NCBI GenBank assembly: GCA_947496865.1
Contig: CANMEE010000001.1
Coordinates: forward strand, 1,417,501 to 1,481,500
Reading direction: 5' to 3'
DNA: 64,000 bases
Source: an uncultured Sphingomonadaceae bacterium
GTDB taxonomy: Bacteria; Pseudomonadota; Alphaproteobacteria; Sphingomonadales; Sphingomonadaceae
Both the position numbers and the translations under genes were made by a program. The notes under the pieces are model-generated. The model was not told where the DNA came from, ran no database searches, and saw only the letters and a program-made list of their open reading frames with translations. This document shows positions 42,846 to 51,923 of the stretch, in pieces (position 1 is the first letter of the stretch; every line of letters starts with the position of its first letter).

Positions 42846-44273
42846 CTAGGCTGCGTTGTCGATTCCGAGGTCGGCTAGCTTGCGGTAGAGGGTCGATCGC
42901 CCGATACCCAGACGGCGGGCGACTTCTGTCATGCGCCCGCGATAATGACCGATGGCAAGGCGAATTACATCGGCTTCGATTTCTTCCAGCGGACGCAAGT
43001 TGCCGTCCCCGGAATATAGAGTAACGCCAATGCCTTCAGGGCTGCTGAGCAAATGTGGATGCGCATCGCCGGCATCCGCCACGAAAGAGGCAATCTGTGG
43101 AAATTCGTCACAGGTAAGCGCATCGCGGTCGCACATTACGGCGGCACGGAACAAAACGCTTTGCAATTGACGGACATTGCCGGGCCATTTGTAACTGCGC
43201 AGCAAATTCAATGCTTCGTCCGTAATGCCAAGGCTGCGAAGGCCTGGTTGAAGTGCCAATCGCGTCAGGAAATGCCGAGCAAGAGCCGGTATATCGCCGG
43301 TCCTGTCCCGCAACGGTGGAATCGTAAGCTGGACCACATTCATGCGATAGTAGAGATCTTCGCGGAACCGGTCCTTTTGGACTTCCTGTTCCAACGAACG
43401 GTTTGTCGCGGCGATGATCCGCACATCAATTTGGAAACTATTGGGGCTTCCCAAAGGTTGGATTTCCGAGGACTTCAGAAAACGGAGCAAGCGGACTTGG
43501 GTTTCTGGAGGAATCCGGTCGACTTCATCAAGGAAAATCGTACCGCCTTCTGCTTGTTGCAGCAGGCCAATTTTGCGGTCAAACGCGCCGGTAAAAGCGC
43601 CTTTTTCGTGACCGAACAGGATCGAGTCCAGTAAATTGCCGGTAATGGCTCCGCAATTGACCTTTAGCAGCGGTTGTTTGGAGCGCGGACTGGCGGCGTG
43701 AATCGCATCCGCAATAACTTCTTTGCCAACACCGCCTTCGCCTTCAATCAGAACAGGCACACGCGCGCGCGCCGCTTTGGCTGCGATCGCCAGCGCCGCG
43801 CGAAAAGCGGGCGCTGCGCCCACAATTTGTTCAAACTCGAGAGGCGCTGAAATTTTCTCGCTCAGCGGCTGCAGCTCACCGGATTCTTTGGAACTTTCGA
43901 CAGCGGTCGTGAGCGCCGTGAGCATCTGCTCCGGCGCAACCGGCTTTATCAGATAATCCGTCGCGCCAGCCCGGACAGCGTCAACAGCTTCGGTGACCGA
44001 TCCGACAGCCGTCAGCATTAAAATCGGCAGAGCGGGGCGCCGTGACTTAAGTTCTGCAATCAGCTCAGTGGCTTCTGTACCAGGGGCCCAATGATCAAGA
44101 ATGATAGCGTCCAGCATCATGCCGTCCTGCGTACCCAAAGTCGCAATCGCGGTTTCAGCATCACGTGCAAAGATTGTGCGATAACCAGCCCGGGATGCGA
44201 GCGCAGAAACCAACCGGCATTGTGCCGGCTCATCATCGATTAACATCAGCAATTTTGTGCCGTTTTGAGCCAT
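42846..44273 (-). CDS. NtrC-family sigma-54-dependent response regulator
   Basis: About 475 residues. Receiver domain (acidic pair Asp13-Asp14, phosphoacceptor Asp60 in IILDHWAPG, Lys in LIKPVAPEQ), AAA+ domain with Walker A GEGGVGKE, GAFTGA loop (GHEKGAFTGAF) that contacts sigma-54, and FLDEVDRIPP, and a Fis-type HTH (VARRLGIGRSTLYRKLADLGI). So it activates sigma-54 promoters. It lacks the usual MPxMDG after the phosphoacceptor. No linked kinase gene. The start is the ATG of MAQNGTKLL. Confidence 0.92.
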   Translation of the reverse strand: MAQNGTKLLMLIDDEPAQCRLVSALASRAGYRTIFARDAETAIATLGTQDGMMLDAIILDHWAPGTEATELIAELKSRRPALPILMLTAVGSVTEAVDAVRAGATDYLIKPVAPEQMLTALTTAVESSKESGELQPLSEKISAPLEFEQIVGAAPAFRAALAIAAKAARARVPVLIEGEGGVGKEVIADAIHAASPRSKQPLLKVNCGAITGNLLDSILFGHEKGAFTGAFDRKIGLLQQAEGGTIFLDEVDRIPPETQVRLLRFLKSSEIQPLGSPNSFQIDVRIIAATNRSLEQEVQKDRFREDLYYRMNVVQLTIPPLRDRTGDIPALARHFLTRLALQPGLRSLGITDEALNLLRSYKWPGNVRQLQSVLFRAAVMCDRDALTCDEFPQIASFVADAGDAHPHLLSSPEGIGVTLYSGDGNLRPLEEIEADVIRLAIGHYRGRMTEVARRLGIGRSTLYRKLADLGIDNAA

Positions 44274-44441
44274 TTTTACCCTATATGTGCCAGAATGAAC
44301 CAACAATGTAGCAACGAGGGGTAAAGACCGGATTAAGACCTTGCGATATTTTCTATCACTCTAATTAGGATACTGGTCTTGAGCGATGCGATATATATGT
44401 TTAGAGCGACCGCAAGCTTTGTTCGAATATGTGGAGGAAAC

Positions 44442-44567
44442 ATGACTTCTGATAACAATATGAAATCGGCGGAAGATACTTATGGTCGCTTTCTATCGTG
44501 GCTGAAGGTTGGCACGATTATCACGGCTCTGGTGACGATTTTGGTCATCGCTCTTCTTGTTAGCTGA
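44442..44567 (+). CDS. aa3-type cytochrome c oxidase subunit IV
   Basis: A 41-residue membrane peptide: short soluble start (MTSDNNMKSAEDTYGRFLSW) then one transmembrane helix ending ...VTILVIALLVS. This matches the small subunit IV (COX4-like, pfam-type bacterial aa3 family) of alphaproteobacterial oxidases. GGAGG lies six bases before the ATG; the in-frame extension to 44379 lacks a ribosome site. It lies 12 bp before pntAA. Confidence 0.8.
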   Translation: MTSDNNMKSAEDTYGRFLSWLKVGTIITALVTILVIALLVS

Positions 44568-44579
44568 TTGGAATAATCC

Positions 44580-45710
44580 TTGAAAATTGCGGTATTAAAA
44601 GAACTCGCCGATGGTGAGCGGCGGGTTAGTGCTTCCCCGGAAACGGTAAAGAAGTTTACAGCTCTTGGCGCCTCCATGGCGATCGAAAAAGGCGCAGGCT
44701 TGTCGGCTTCGGTAGCGGATGCGGATTATGAGGCAGAAGGGGCCAGCATTGGAACCCGTGCAGCGGTTCTGAAAGATGCCGATATTGTTCTGGGCGTGCA
44801 GGGACCGGAACCCAAATCGCTCAAAGGCATGAAAAAGGGCGCGTGGCTGGTTGCCAGCCTCAATCCGTTCGGCGAACGGGCACGAGTCGATGAATATGCG
44901 GGACTCGGCATTGATGCACTGGCCATGGAATTCATGCCGCGAATCACACGCGCGCAATCGATGGATATTCTTTCCTCTCAGTCGAACCTATCGGGGTATA
45001 AAGCCGTGCTCGAAGCGGGATCGCACTATGGCCGCGCTTTTCCGATGATGATGACCGCAGCGGGCACCGTGTCTGCGGCGAAATGCTTTGTCATGGGTGT
45101 TGGCGTTGCTGGCTTGCAGGCGATTGCAACGGCTCGGCGTCTCGGCGCGCAGGTATCGGCAACCGATGTTCGGGCCGCGACGAAAGAGCAAATTCAATCC
45201 CTCGGCGCCAAGCCGATTTTCGTCGAAGATGTCGCTGGCATCGAAGGCGAGGGCACCGGCGGCTATGCGACCGAAATGAGCGAGGAATATCAAAAGGCGC
45301 AGGCTGAACTGGTATCCAAGCATATCGCCAAGCAGGATATTGTGATTACCACCGCCCTGATCCCGGGGCGCCCGGCGCCGCGGCTCATTAGCGATGCGCA
45401 GATTGCCACCATGCGGACCGGCGGCGTGATTGTCGATCTGGCCGCAGAGCAAGGCGGCAATGTCGAAGGCGCCGTGGCCGGCAAAGTGGTCGAGAAACAT
45501 GGCGTCAAAATTGTCGGAGCCAATAATATGCCATCCAGCATGGCGGCGGATAGTTCAGCTTTGTTCTCTCGTAACCTCTATAATTTCCTCAGCGCTTATT
45601 GGGACGAAGAGGCCAAGCGGCCTGTGCTGCCCGATGATGACGAGGTGACAATTGGCATACGGCTGACCAAAGACGGTAAAGTTGTGAATGAGCGCCTTCT
45701 GGCGAACTAG
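44580..45710 (+). CDS. pntAA: NAD(P) transhydrogenase subunit alpha part 1
   Basis: A 376-residue soluble NAD(H)-binding subunit (domain I) of the proton-pumping transhydrogenase, with alanine-dehydrogenase-like folds (MKIAVLKELADGERRVSASP; GVGVAGLQAIATARRLGAQVSATD). Translation probably starts at TTG (a GGA box nine bases upstream), which is rare; no ATG is at the right place. Split PntA (alpha 1 and alpha 2) is standard in alphaproteobacteria. Same transcript as pntAB and pntB. Confidence 0.95.
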   Translation: MKIAVLKELADGERRVSASPETVKKFTALGASMAIEKGAGLSASVADADYEAEGASIGTRAAVLKDADIVLGVQGPEPKSLKGMKKGAWLVASLNPFGERARVDEYAGLGIDALAMEFMPRITRAQSMDILSSQSNLSGYKAVLEAGSHYGRAFPMMMTAAGTVSAAKCFVMGVGVAGLQAIATARRLGAQVSATDVRAATKEQIQSLGAKPIFVEDVAGIEGEGTGGYATEMSEEYQKAQAELVSKHIAKQDIVITTALIPGRPAPRLISDAQIATMRTGGVIVDLAAEQGGNVEGAVAGKVVEKHGVKIVGANNMPSSMAADSSALFSRNLYNFLSAYWDEEAKRPVLPDDDEVTIGIRLTKDGKVVNERLLAN

Positions 45711-45722
45711 GAGGCATTTAAT

Positions 45723-46019
45723 ATGGACTTTATTTCAATACTCTCAATCTTCGTAATGGCCTGTTTTGTGGGCTATTATGTGGTCTGGTCGGTGACACCG
45801 GCTTTGCATACGCCGTTGATGGCGGTGACCAATGCGATTAGCTCAGTGATCATTGTCGGGGCGCTGATTGCAGCCGCGGCAGGGTCGCAGGCTGATGGCG
45901 GTCAGACCGCAAAATGGCTGGGTCTGGTGGGCGTTGTCCTTGCCAGCGTGAACATATTTGGCGGCTTTGCCGTGACCGAGCGGATGCTCGCAATGTACAA
46001 GAAAAAGGAGCGCAAATAA
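45723..46019 (+). CDS. pntAB: NAD(P) transhydrogenase subunit alpha part 2
   Basis: A 98-residue membrane subunit with three transmembrane helices (SILSIFVMACFVGYYVVW; ISSVIIVGALIAAAAG; WLGLVGVVLASVNIFGGFAVTERML), the domain IIa of transhydrogenase. Its stop TAA overlaps the pntB ATG by one base (TAATG). An AAGGAG lies inside its end as the ribosome site for pntB. Confidence 0.95.
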   Translation: MDFISILSIFVMACFVGYYVVWSVTPALHTPLMAVTNAISSVIIVGALIAAAAGSQADGGQTAKWLGLVGVVLASVNIFGGFAVTERMLAMYKKKERK

Positions 46020-47494
46020 TGCGCGCATTATTGGGGGGCGCAGCGGCGCTATTCTTTGCCACGCCAGCAATGGCGGCATCCGGTGAAGCGGTAAATCCGT
46101 GGGTTGCCGTGGCCTATCTTATCTCTGGTGTATTGTTCATTCTCGCTCTGCGCGGCCTGTCATCACCGGAAACCAGCCGTGCGGGTAACCGCTATGGCAT
46201 GATCGGTATGCTGATCGCGGTGGTCACCACTTTGGTTACCCATGATATTGCCAGCTTGCCGGAAATTGGCGTTGCGATTGCCATTGGTGGTGGTTTCGGG
46301 TTCATCGTCGCGCGTAAGATCGCGATGACCGACATGCCTCAATTGGTGGCCGGTTTTCACAGCCTGGTCGGTATGGCCGCGGTGCTGGTCGGTGTGGCCG
46401 CCTATCTCAATCCCGGTGCCTTTGGCATATTGGATAGTGCGGGCGAGATATTGGTTGTCAGCCGCGTGGAACTGGGTCTGGGCGTTGCCATTGGTGCGAT
46501 TACCTTTTCCGGTTCTGTTATCGCCTTCCTGAAACTCAACGGCAATATGTCCGGGGCGCCGATCATGTTGCCAGGGCGCCATGTTATCAATCTTGGCGTG
46601 CTGTCGGGTATCATTGGCCTGACTGCTTATTTTGCGATCTTGCCAACGGCGGAAACAGCGATGGTCTTTTGGATCATCTTGGCGCTGGCCTTTATCATTG
46701 GCTTCCTGCTGATCATTCCCATTGGCGGCGCGGATATGCCGGTCGTCGTATCGATGCTGAACAGCTATTCCGGCTGGGCCGCAGCGGCAATGGGCTTTAC
46801 GCTTGGCAATACCGCGATGATCATTACCGGCGCGCTGGTTGGCTCGTCCGGTGCGATCCTCTCTTACATCATGTGTAAGGCGATGAATCGCAGTTTCATT
46901 AGCGTGATTGCTGGCGGCTTTGGTGCGGACAGCAGCGGATCATCAGACGGAGCCGAAAAAATCGACCGTCCGTGGAAACGCGGCAGTGCGGAAGATGCGG
47001 CCTATATGATGAAGCAGGCGGAAAATATCATCATCATTCCGGGCTATGGCATGGCAGTGGCGCAGGCCCAGCATGCTTTGCGGGAAATGGGTGATATGCT
47101 CAAAGAAGAGGGCGTGAACGTTAAATATGCCATTCACCCGGTCGCTGGCCGGATGCCGGGCCATATGAACGTGCTGCTGGCGGAAGCCAATGTGCCTTAT
47201 GATGAGGTGTTTGAGCTGGAGGATATTAACAGCGAATTTGCGCAGGCCGATGTGGCGTTTATCATCGGCGCCAATGACGTGGTGAATCCGGCAGCGAAGA
47301 CTGATAAAGGCTCGCCCATTTACGGCATGCCGGTCTTTGATGTCGAGAAAGCCAAGACCATCTTCTTCATCAAACGCTCCATGGGCGGTGTCGGCTATGC
47401 CGGCGTCGACAATGAAGTATTTTACATGGATCAGACGATGATGTTACTGTCGGATGCAAAGAAAATGTGCGAGGACATTGTTAAAGCACTCTAG
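46019..47494 (+). CDS. pntB: NAD(P) transhydrogenase subunit beta
   Basis: A 491-residue subunit with membrane domain IIb (about residues 1-290, eight to nine helices) and soluble NADP(H)-binding domain III (about 310-491; GYGMAVAQAQHALREM and IGANDVVNPAAKTD). Together with PntAA and PntAB it uses proton motive force to reduce NADP+ with NADH. The start is the ATG overlapping the previous stop; the frame is open another 35 codons but without coding character. Confidence 0.96.
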   Translation: MRALLGGAAALFFATPAMAASGEAVNPWVAVAYLISGVLFILALRGLSSPETSRAGNRYGMIGMLIAVVTTLVTHDIASLPEIGVAIAIGGGFGFIVARKIAMTDMPQLVAGFHSLVGMAAVLVGVAAYLNPGAFGILDSAGEILVVSRVELGLGVAIGAITFSGSVIAFLKLNGNMSGAPIMLPGRHVINLGVLSGIIGLTAYFAILPTAETAMVFWIILALAFIIGFLLIIPIGGADMPVVVSMLNSYSGWAAAAMGFTLGNTAMIITGALVGSSGAILSYIMCKAMNRSFISVIAGGFGADSSGSSDGAEKIDRPWKRGSAEDAAYMMKQAENIIIIPGYGMAVAQAQHALREMGDMLKEEGVNVKYAIHPVAGRMPGHMNVLLAEANVPYDEVFELEDINSEFAQADVAFIIGANDVVNPAAKTDKGSPIYGMPVFDVEKAKTIFFIKRSMGGVGYAGVDNEVFYMDQTMMLLSDAKKMCEDIVKAL

Positions 47495-47542
47495 GATGCG
47501 TTAATTCCTGGTAAGTGTATAACTTTATCAGGGATGTGTTCC

Positions 47543-48238
47543 ATGCGTAAAATTGGACTGATTGGCGGGATGTCGTGGGTATCGACGGAATCCTATTATC
47601 GCCGAATCAATAGCGAAGTGCAGCGCAAGCTGGGCGGCTTTGCCAGCGCGCATATGCTGATCGAAAGCGTCAATTTTAACGATTACGCACGATTGCAGTC
47701 CGATGACGACTGGGACGCGGCGGCAGGATTGATGACCCGCTCGGCCAAACGGTTGGAGCAATCGGGCGCAACGGCGATCCTCATCTGTTCCAACGCGATG
47801 CACAAAATCTACGAACAGGTAGCGCCCGAAGTCGGTGTGCCGATCTTGCATATTGCCGATACTGTAGGCGAAAAAATGGTCGCGGACGGGATTAAGTCGG
47901 CGACTTTGCTGGGTACGCGCAACGTCATGACTGAAGGTTTTTATCGCAAACGGCTGGTCGGCAAAGGGATCACCCTGACGCCGCCGGACGAAGATCGCGT
48001 GGAAGAGATCGAGCGGATTATCTACGAAGAACTGATGTTCAGTAAAGTGAAGCGCGATTCCGAGCGGACAATGAAAACCTTCATCACCAATATCGCCAAG
48101 CAGGAAGTTGAGGCGATAGTCCTGGGTTGTACCGAACTTGATCTTATCATTGATACAAAGGCGAATATCCTGCCGATATATGACAGCACGGAAATCCATG
48201 CGGATGCGGCGGTGGACTGGATTTTGACTGAGGAATAG
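47543..48238 (+). CDS. Aspartate/glutamate racemase family protein
   Basis: About 231 residues. Motifs IGLIGGMSWVSTESYY at the start, ILICSNAMHKIYE with the first catalytic cysteine, and IVLGCTELDLII with the second, the two-cysteine arrangement of the cofactor-independent Asp/Glu racemases. I use the ATG of MRKIGL: AGGG lies nine bases before it, and touches the in-frame ATG at 47534. D-amino acid substrate not assigned. Confidence 0.88.
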   Translation: MRKIGLIGGMSWVSTESYYRRINSEVQRKLGGFASAHMLIESVNFNDYARLQSDDDWDAAAGLMTRSAKRLEQSGATAILICSNAMHKIYEQVAPEVGVPILHIADTVGEKMVADGIKSATLLGTRNVMTEGFYRKRLVGKGITLTPPDEDRVEEIERIIYEELMFSKVKRDSERTMKTFITNIAKQEVEAIVLGCTELDLIIDTKANILPIYDSTEIHADAAVDWILTEE

Positions 48239-48255
48239 TCGGTCGGAGCTTGTGG

Positions 48256-49824
48256 TTAATCAGTGCCTAAGAATTCGGCAAGACCATCTGTTCCCGCTAT
48301 CAGAATTCGTTGCGCTTCGAGTTCCCGTTCTATGCGTTGTTCAATTATTCGGCCCTTATCTGATGACATCAGTTCGCCGAGAAACGGGGATTGTTTTAAC
48401 CAATCAACGTCACGCCATCCTAGACTGACGGCACGGGTGACGAGCTCGATGGCTTGATCTTTATCGCCTTGCGCTGATTTGATCTCGGCCAGTTGTATGC
48501 GGGGCTCTGGATCTGGATCAGATTCAATAGCTGCAAGTTTCTCAGCCTTGAAAAACGTGTCGGCGAACTCGTTATCTCCTGAGCGTGCATCAAGCGCAGC
48601 GAGATTATACTGTCCCCTCCATCCCGCTCCTTCCAGAATTTGCCGAGCTTCTGAAATACGACCAAGAGACATATTTGCCCGGCCACGAAGCCGCAGGATC
48701 TGTGGCGCTAATCTATCTTCACCTTTGGCTTGATTCAGCGTCTCTATGGCTGCCATTGGATTGCCTTTGCGTAAATATGATCGGGCAATTTCTCGAAGCA
48801 CAACCACTTGTTCGGGATTGAGTGATAGAGCCTTTTCGCGCCACCGATCGGTGGCCGGGTGCTCAATCAACTCCAATATTTGAAAAATCTGTATCTCCGC
48901 ATATCGGGAACTGCCACCGGCCTGTTTTGCTCTCATTTCGAGCATCAAGGCCTGCTGCAAGTTTCCTTGAAGCAAGTATATATGTGCAGCGCTGGAAAGC
49001 GCCGACGTATTACTCGGATTTAGCTGATAAGCACGCTGGTATGCTGGCAGGCTTTCATTCATGCGTCCTTGAGCACCCAGAGAATATCCTAGAGCGGACC
49101 ATGCATTGCTGTTGTCAGGTTGTTCGCTGATCAAGCGTCTAGCAATCGCTTCGGCTTCCTCCTCTTCCGGTTCGTCACCGTCAAACTTTGTGGCTTTTGT
49201 CGAAAGTGCAAAGCTCAACATAAGGCGCGCGTCAAAATTGTGCGGTTCCTCAACCAATGCCTCCCGTAGCATGGCAATCCCCCGGTCGGTTTCCCGAGAT
49301 TGATGAAGGCTAAGCTGAGCATCGGCGCGCTCAATCAGGATTTCAAAGTTAGTTTTGGAAATTGCATGTTCCGCTATCGCCTCCTGTTCCTCGACAAAAC
49401 CGAGGGCAGGCCAGAAAAAAGCACCAGTACCGGCCAGCACTGTAAGTCCCAACGCAGCTGCGGCCAGATTGCACTTACCTGCAGACCGCCTGGTCTGATG
49501 AAGATCTTTATCTTCAACGCACTCAACTGATCCAACAATCGCATAGCCTTTGCCGCGAATAGTGCGAATGTATGTGGGATTTTTCGGATCGTCTTCGAGC
49601 GCTTTTCGCAACAGCGTTACCCGCTGAGATATAGTCTGATCGCTGACTTGCTCCAAGCGCCAAGCGCGCTTTGATATCTGGCCATTGTCCAATGGCTCAG
49701 GAGCCATTTCTACCAGAGACACTAGCAGGTCGAAGCTTAAATCCGGTAATTTGAGCGCAATATTATCATGGCTTACTGTGCGTGCCTCAGTGTCGATGAT
49801 CAGGTCATGCAGAACATATATCAT
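48256..49824 (-). CDS. Membrane-anchored winged-helix regulator with TPR repeats (CadC/ToxR type)
   Basis: A 522-residue protein. N-terminal OmpR-type winged helix (about 1-100; LSFDLLVSLVEMAPEPL, YIRTIRGKGYAIVG), one transmembrane helix (about 120-142), and a periplasmic half with at least four TPR-like helices (AWSALGYSLGAQGRMNESLPAYQRAYQLNP; ILRLRGRANMSLGRISEARQIL). CadC/ToxR-like factors bind promoter DNA from the membrane. It is divergent from the serine hydrolase, with 20-bp spaced CTTCAAG repeats between them. Confidence 0.85.
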   Translation of the reverse strand: MIYVLHDLIIDTEARTVSHDNIALKLPDLSFDLLVSLVEMAPEPLDNGQISKRAWRLEQVSDQTISQRVTLLRKALEDDPKNPTYIRTIRGKGYAIVGSVECVEDKDLHQTRRSAGKCNLAAAALGLTVLAGTGAFFWPALGFVEEQEAIAEHAISKTNFEILIERADAQLSLHQSRETDRGIAMLREALVEEPHNFDARLMLSFALSTKATKFDGDEPEEEEAEAIARRLISEQPDNSNAWSALGYSLGAQGRMNESLPAYQRAYQLNPSNTSALSSAAHIYLLQGNLQQALMLEMRAKQAGGSSRYAEIQIFQILELIEHPATDRWREKALSLNPEQVVVLREIARSYLRKGNPMAAIETLNQAKGEDRLAPQILRLRGRANMSLGRISEARQILEGAGWRGQYNLAALDARSGDNEFADTFFKAEKLAAIESDPDPEPRIQLAEIKSAQGDKDQAIELVTRAVSLGWRDVDWLKQSPFLGELMSSDKGRIIEQRIERELEAQRILIAGTDGLAEFLGTD

Positions 49825-49856
49825 AATTATAATCTAACCGTCTTTGAAGGCGCATG

Positions 49857-49883
49857 CTTCAAGAAAATTCACATTTCTTCAAG
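49857..49883. promoter_or_regulatory. Direct repeat in the regulator-hydrolase intergenic region
   Basis: CTTCAAG occurs at 49857-49863 and 49877-49883, two turns of DNA apart, with a related inverted CTTTGAAG at 49842-49849. Such spacing fits binding of an OmpR-type wing domain to one face of the DNA. It lies between the two divergent start codons. Confidence 0.35.
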
Positions 49884-49941
49884 TGACCAAATCATGGTCG
49901 TCATTCTAATTGAAATGATATTTGATCCTTTGGAGAGTGAA

Positions 49942-51753
49942 ATGCGAAGACTAATCATGACGTTGGCGCTTCTTGGTGCCATTTCAATTTCAGAGACTGC
50001 AATGTCTCAAACTATCATTTCACCGAAAAAGGCTCCGGTGGGTCTTTGGGCTTGGAGCGCGAACAGTTCCCCAGAAACTCAACTTCTGACGGTTGAGAAA
50101 GATGGCGATGAGTGGAAGGCAACAGTCGGTGCCGAGCCTGCTCCGGTGGTTCACGCACAGGGCGAAATTTCTTTTGTACAATCCAATGGGAGCAAGTTTG
50201 TTGGCAAACTTTCTGCCGACAAATCGGAAATCGAAGGTTATTGGTATCAACCTCCGCAGGACGTTCATTATCAATTCGTTGCGACGCCCGCAATTTTGAC
50301 GGCGGAGAAATCAGGACGATGGCAGGCTGAGATCGCTATTCAACCACGGCCGTTCCATGTGTTCCTCGACATATTTGAAGGTGAAGATACGCAGCTTTAT
50401 GCCGTGATCCGAAATCCAGAGGGGAACGACATACTGGGTGCCAGTCGGTTTCGCCTTGTCGCCGATGACGTTAGCGGGAGTTGGACTCTGGTGGCGGGAA
50501 GCGGCGACCGTGAACGGCGACAGGATCTTGCATCGACAGACGGCGGCGCACTGGTTCTTCAATATGAACGCCTTGGGAAACCGATCACGCTCAGTCCGGT
50601 CAAGGCATCCGTTGCTGCGAAATATTATAGTCGTCGTGATCATGAAGGATTGGTGACTCTCGCGCCGCCGTCTCAGGAAAATGACGGGTGGGATGTCGCA
50701 ACGCCAGAAGAGGCGGGATTTGATGCCGCCGCTCTCGAAGCGCTCACCAGAAAACTCGCGGCGGCCGATCCCAGGAACCGTCGTCCCCAAATGATCCATT
50801 CACTGCTGGTTGCTCGAGGAGGGAAGCTTGTGTTTGAAGAGTATTTCTTCGGACATGATCGCGAGACTCGCCATGATGTGCGTTCCGTTGGGAAGGTCTT
50901 TGGTTCGGTCATGATTGGCGCGCTGCAACAGAAAGGTTATGCGATTGATGCGACACATCGTCCACTTCCGGAAATTTTCGAAAGCGCGCGGCATTTGATC
51001 GATGATAAGCGAAAAGCGAATATCACACTCGGTCATTTAATGACATTCACCAGCGGTTTGGATTGCGATGCGAATTCCGATTCCATCGGTTCGGAATCAC
51101 GCATGTGGGAGCAGCAGGATGAGACTGATTATTGGATGTATACGGCGCGACTGCCCATGTTGCATAATCCAGGCGATCGATACGCCTATTGTTCCGGCAG
51201 CGCCAATCTGGTCGGGGCCAGCTTGGGAGCTGTGGGTGACACGTCCGTCTATGAGCTGTTCGATCGCCTGATTGCTAAACCTCTGAAATTTGGCCCTTAT
51301 CACTGGGCTTTAGCGCCTAATGGTGAAGGTTATCTTGGCGGGGGCGCCTATATGCGTCCGCGTGATATTTTAAAAATCGGGGCGATGTTCGCCGCCAATG
51401 GCAAATGGAACGGCAAGCAAATCATCGCAGAAGCCTGGGTAAAAGAGTCTACGGCACCCAAAATAGCGATTTCTCCGGAAACCACTGGAATGAGTTCTGA
51501 AGAATTCGGGAATAATTACTTCGGCGGCAGCCAAGCCTATATCTGGCGATCAGATTATGTGAAGTCCGGCGAGACTGTCTATCGTACCTATGAAGCCAGT
51601 GGAAATGGTGGGCAGCTGCTGATCGTGGTTCCGGAATTAGATTTAGCCGTAGGTTTCACCGGTGGGAATTACCGTATGGGCGGAATTTGGGGGCGCTGGC
51701 GAGATCAAATCATAGGTGGTCACATCATACCCGCTATGGCAGACCCAAATTGA
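49942..51753 (+). CDS. Exported serine hydrolase (beta-lactamase-related)
   Basis: A 603-residue protein with signal peptide (MRRLIMTLALLGAISISETAMS). An N-terminal beta domain (about 25-230) precedes a class C-like beta-lactamase/PBP fold: SxxK as Ser315-Val-Gly-Lys318, a tyrosine motif YAYCSGSANL, and a GNGG-containing strand in place of KTG. These enzymes are esterases or D-peptidases; lactamase activity is not implied. GGAG before the ATG; upstream in-frame ATGs lie in the divergent gene. Possible target of the adjacent ToxR-like factor. Confidence 0.83.
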   Translation: MRRLIMTLALLGAISISETAMSQTIISPKKAPVGLWAWSANSSPETQLLTVEKDGDEWKATVGAEPAPVVHAQGEISFVQSNGSKFVGKLSADKSEIEGYWYQPPQDVHYQFVATPAILTAEKSGRWQAEIAIQPRPFHVFLDIFEGEDTQLYAVIRNPEGNDILGASRFRLVADDVSGSWTLVAGSGDRERRQDLASTDGGALVLQYERLGKPITLSPVKASVAAKYYSRRDHEGLVTLAPPSQENDGWDVATPEEAGFDAAALEALTRKLAAADPRNRRPQMIHSLLVARGGKLVFEEYFFGHDRETRHDVRSVGKVFGSVMIGALQQKGYAIDATHRPLPEIFESARHLIDDKRKANITLGHLMTFTSGLDCDANSDSIGSESRMWEQQDETDYWMYTARLPMLHNPGDRYAYCSGSANLVGASLGAVGDTSVYELFDRLIAKPLKFGPYHWALAPNGEGYLGGGAYMRPRDILKIGAMFAANGKWNGKQIIAEAWVKESTAPKIAISPETTGMSSEEFGNNYFGGSQAYIWRSDYVKSGETVYRTYEASGNGGQLLIVVPELDLAVGFTGGNYRMGGIWGRWRDQIIGGHIIPAMADPN

Positions 51754-51923
51754 CAACCAAATAGCGAAATTCCGGCATCGGTTTTGCGTCCATAGAGGAC
51801 AGCTGTGCTCTGCATCCCGTGCTAGCACGCGCGGAGCTTCTGTTGTTGCCTACTGACATCCCTGTCAATGCTCTTGGCAAGCGATCAAATTTGCTTCATT
51901 ATCTCCGCAATTGGGAGAGAGAT

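Noticed and set aside
45914..46018. 35-residue extension of PntB
   Set aside because: It lies in pntAB in another frame, while AAGGAG precedes the inner ATG.
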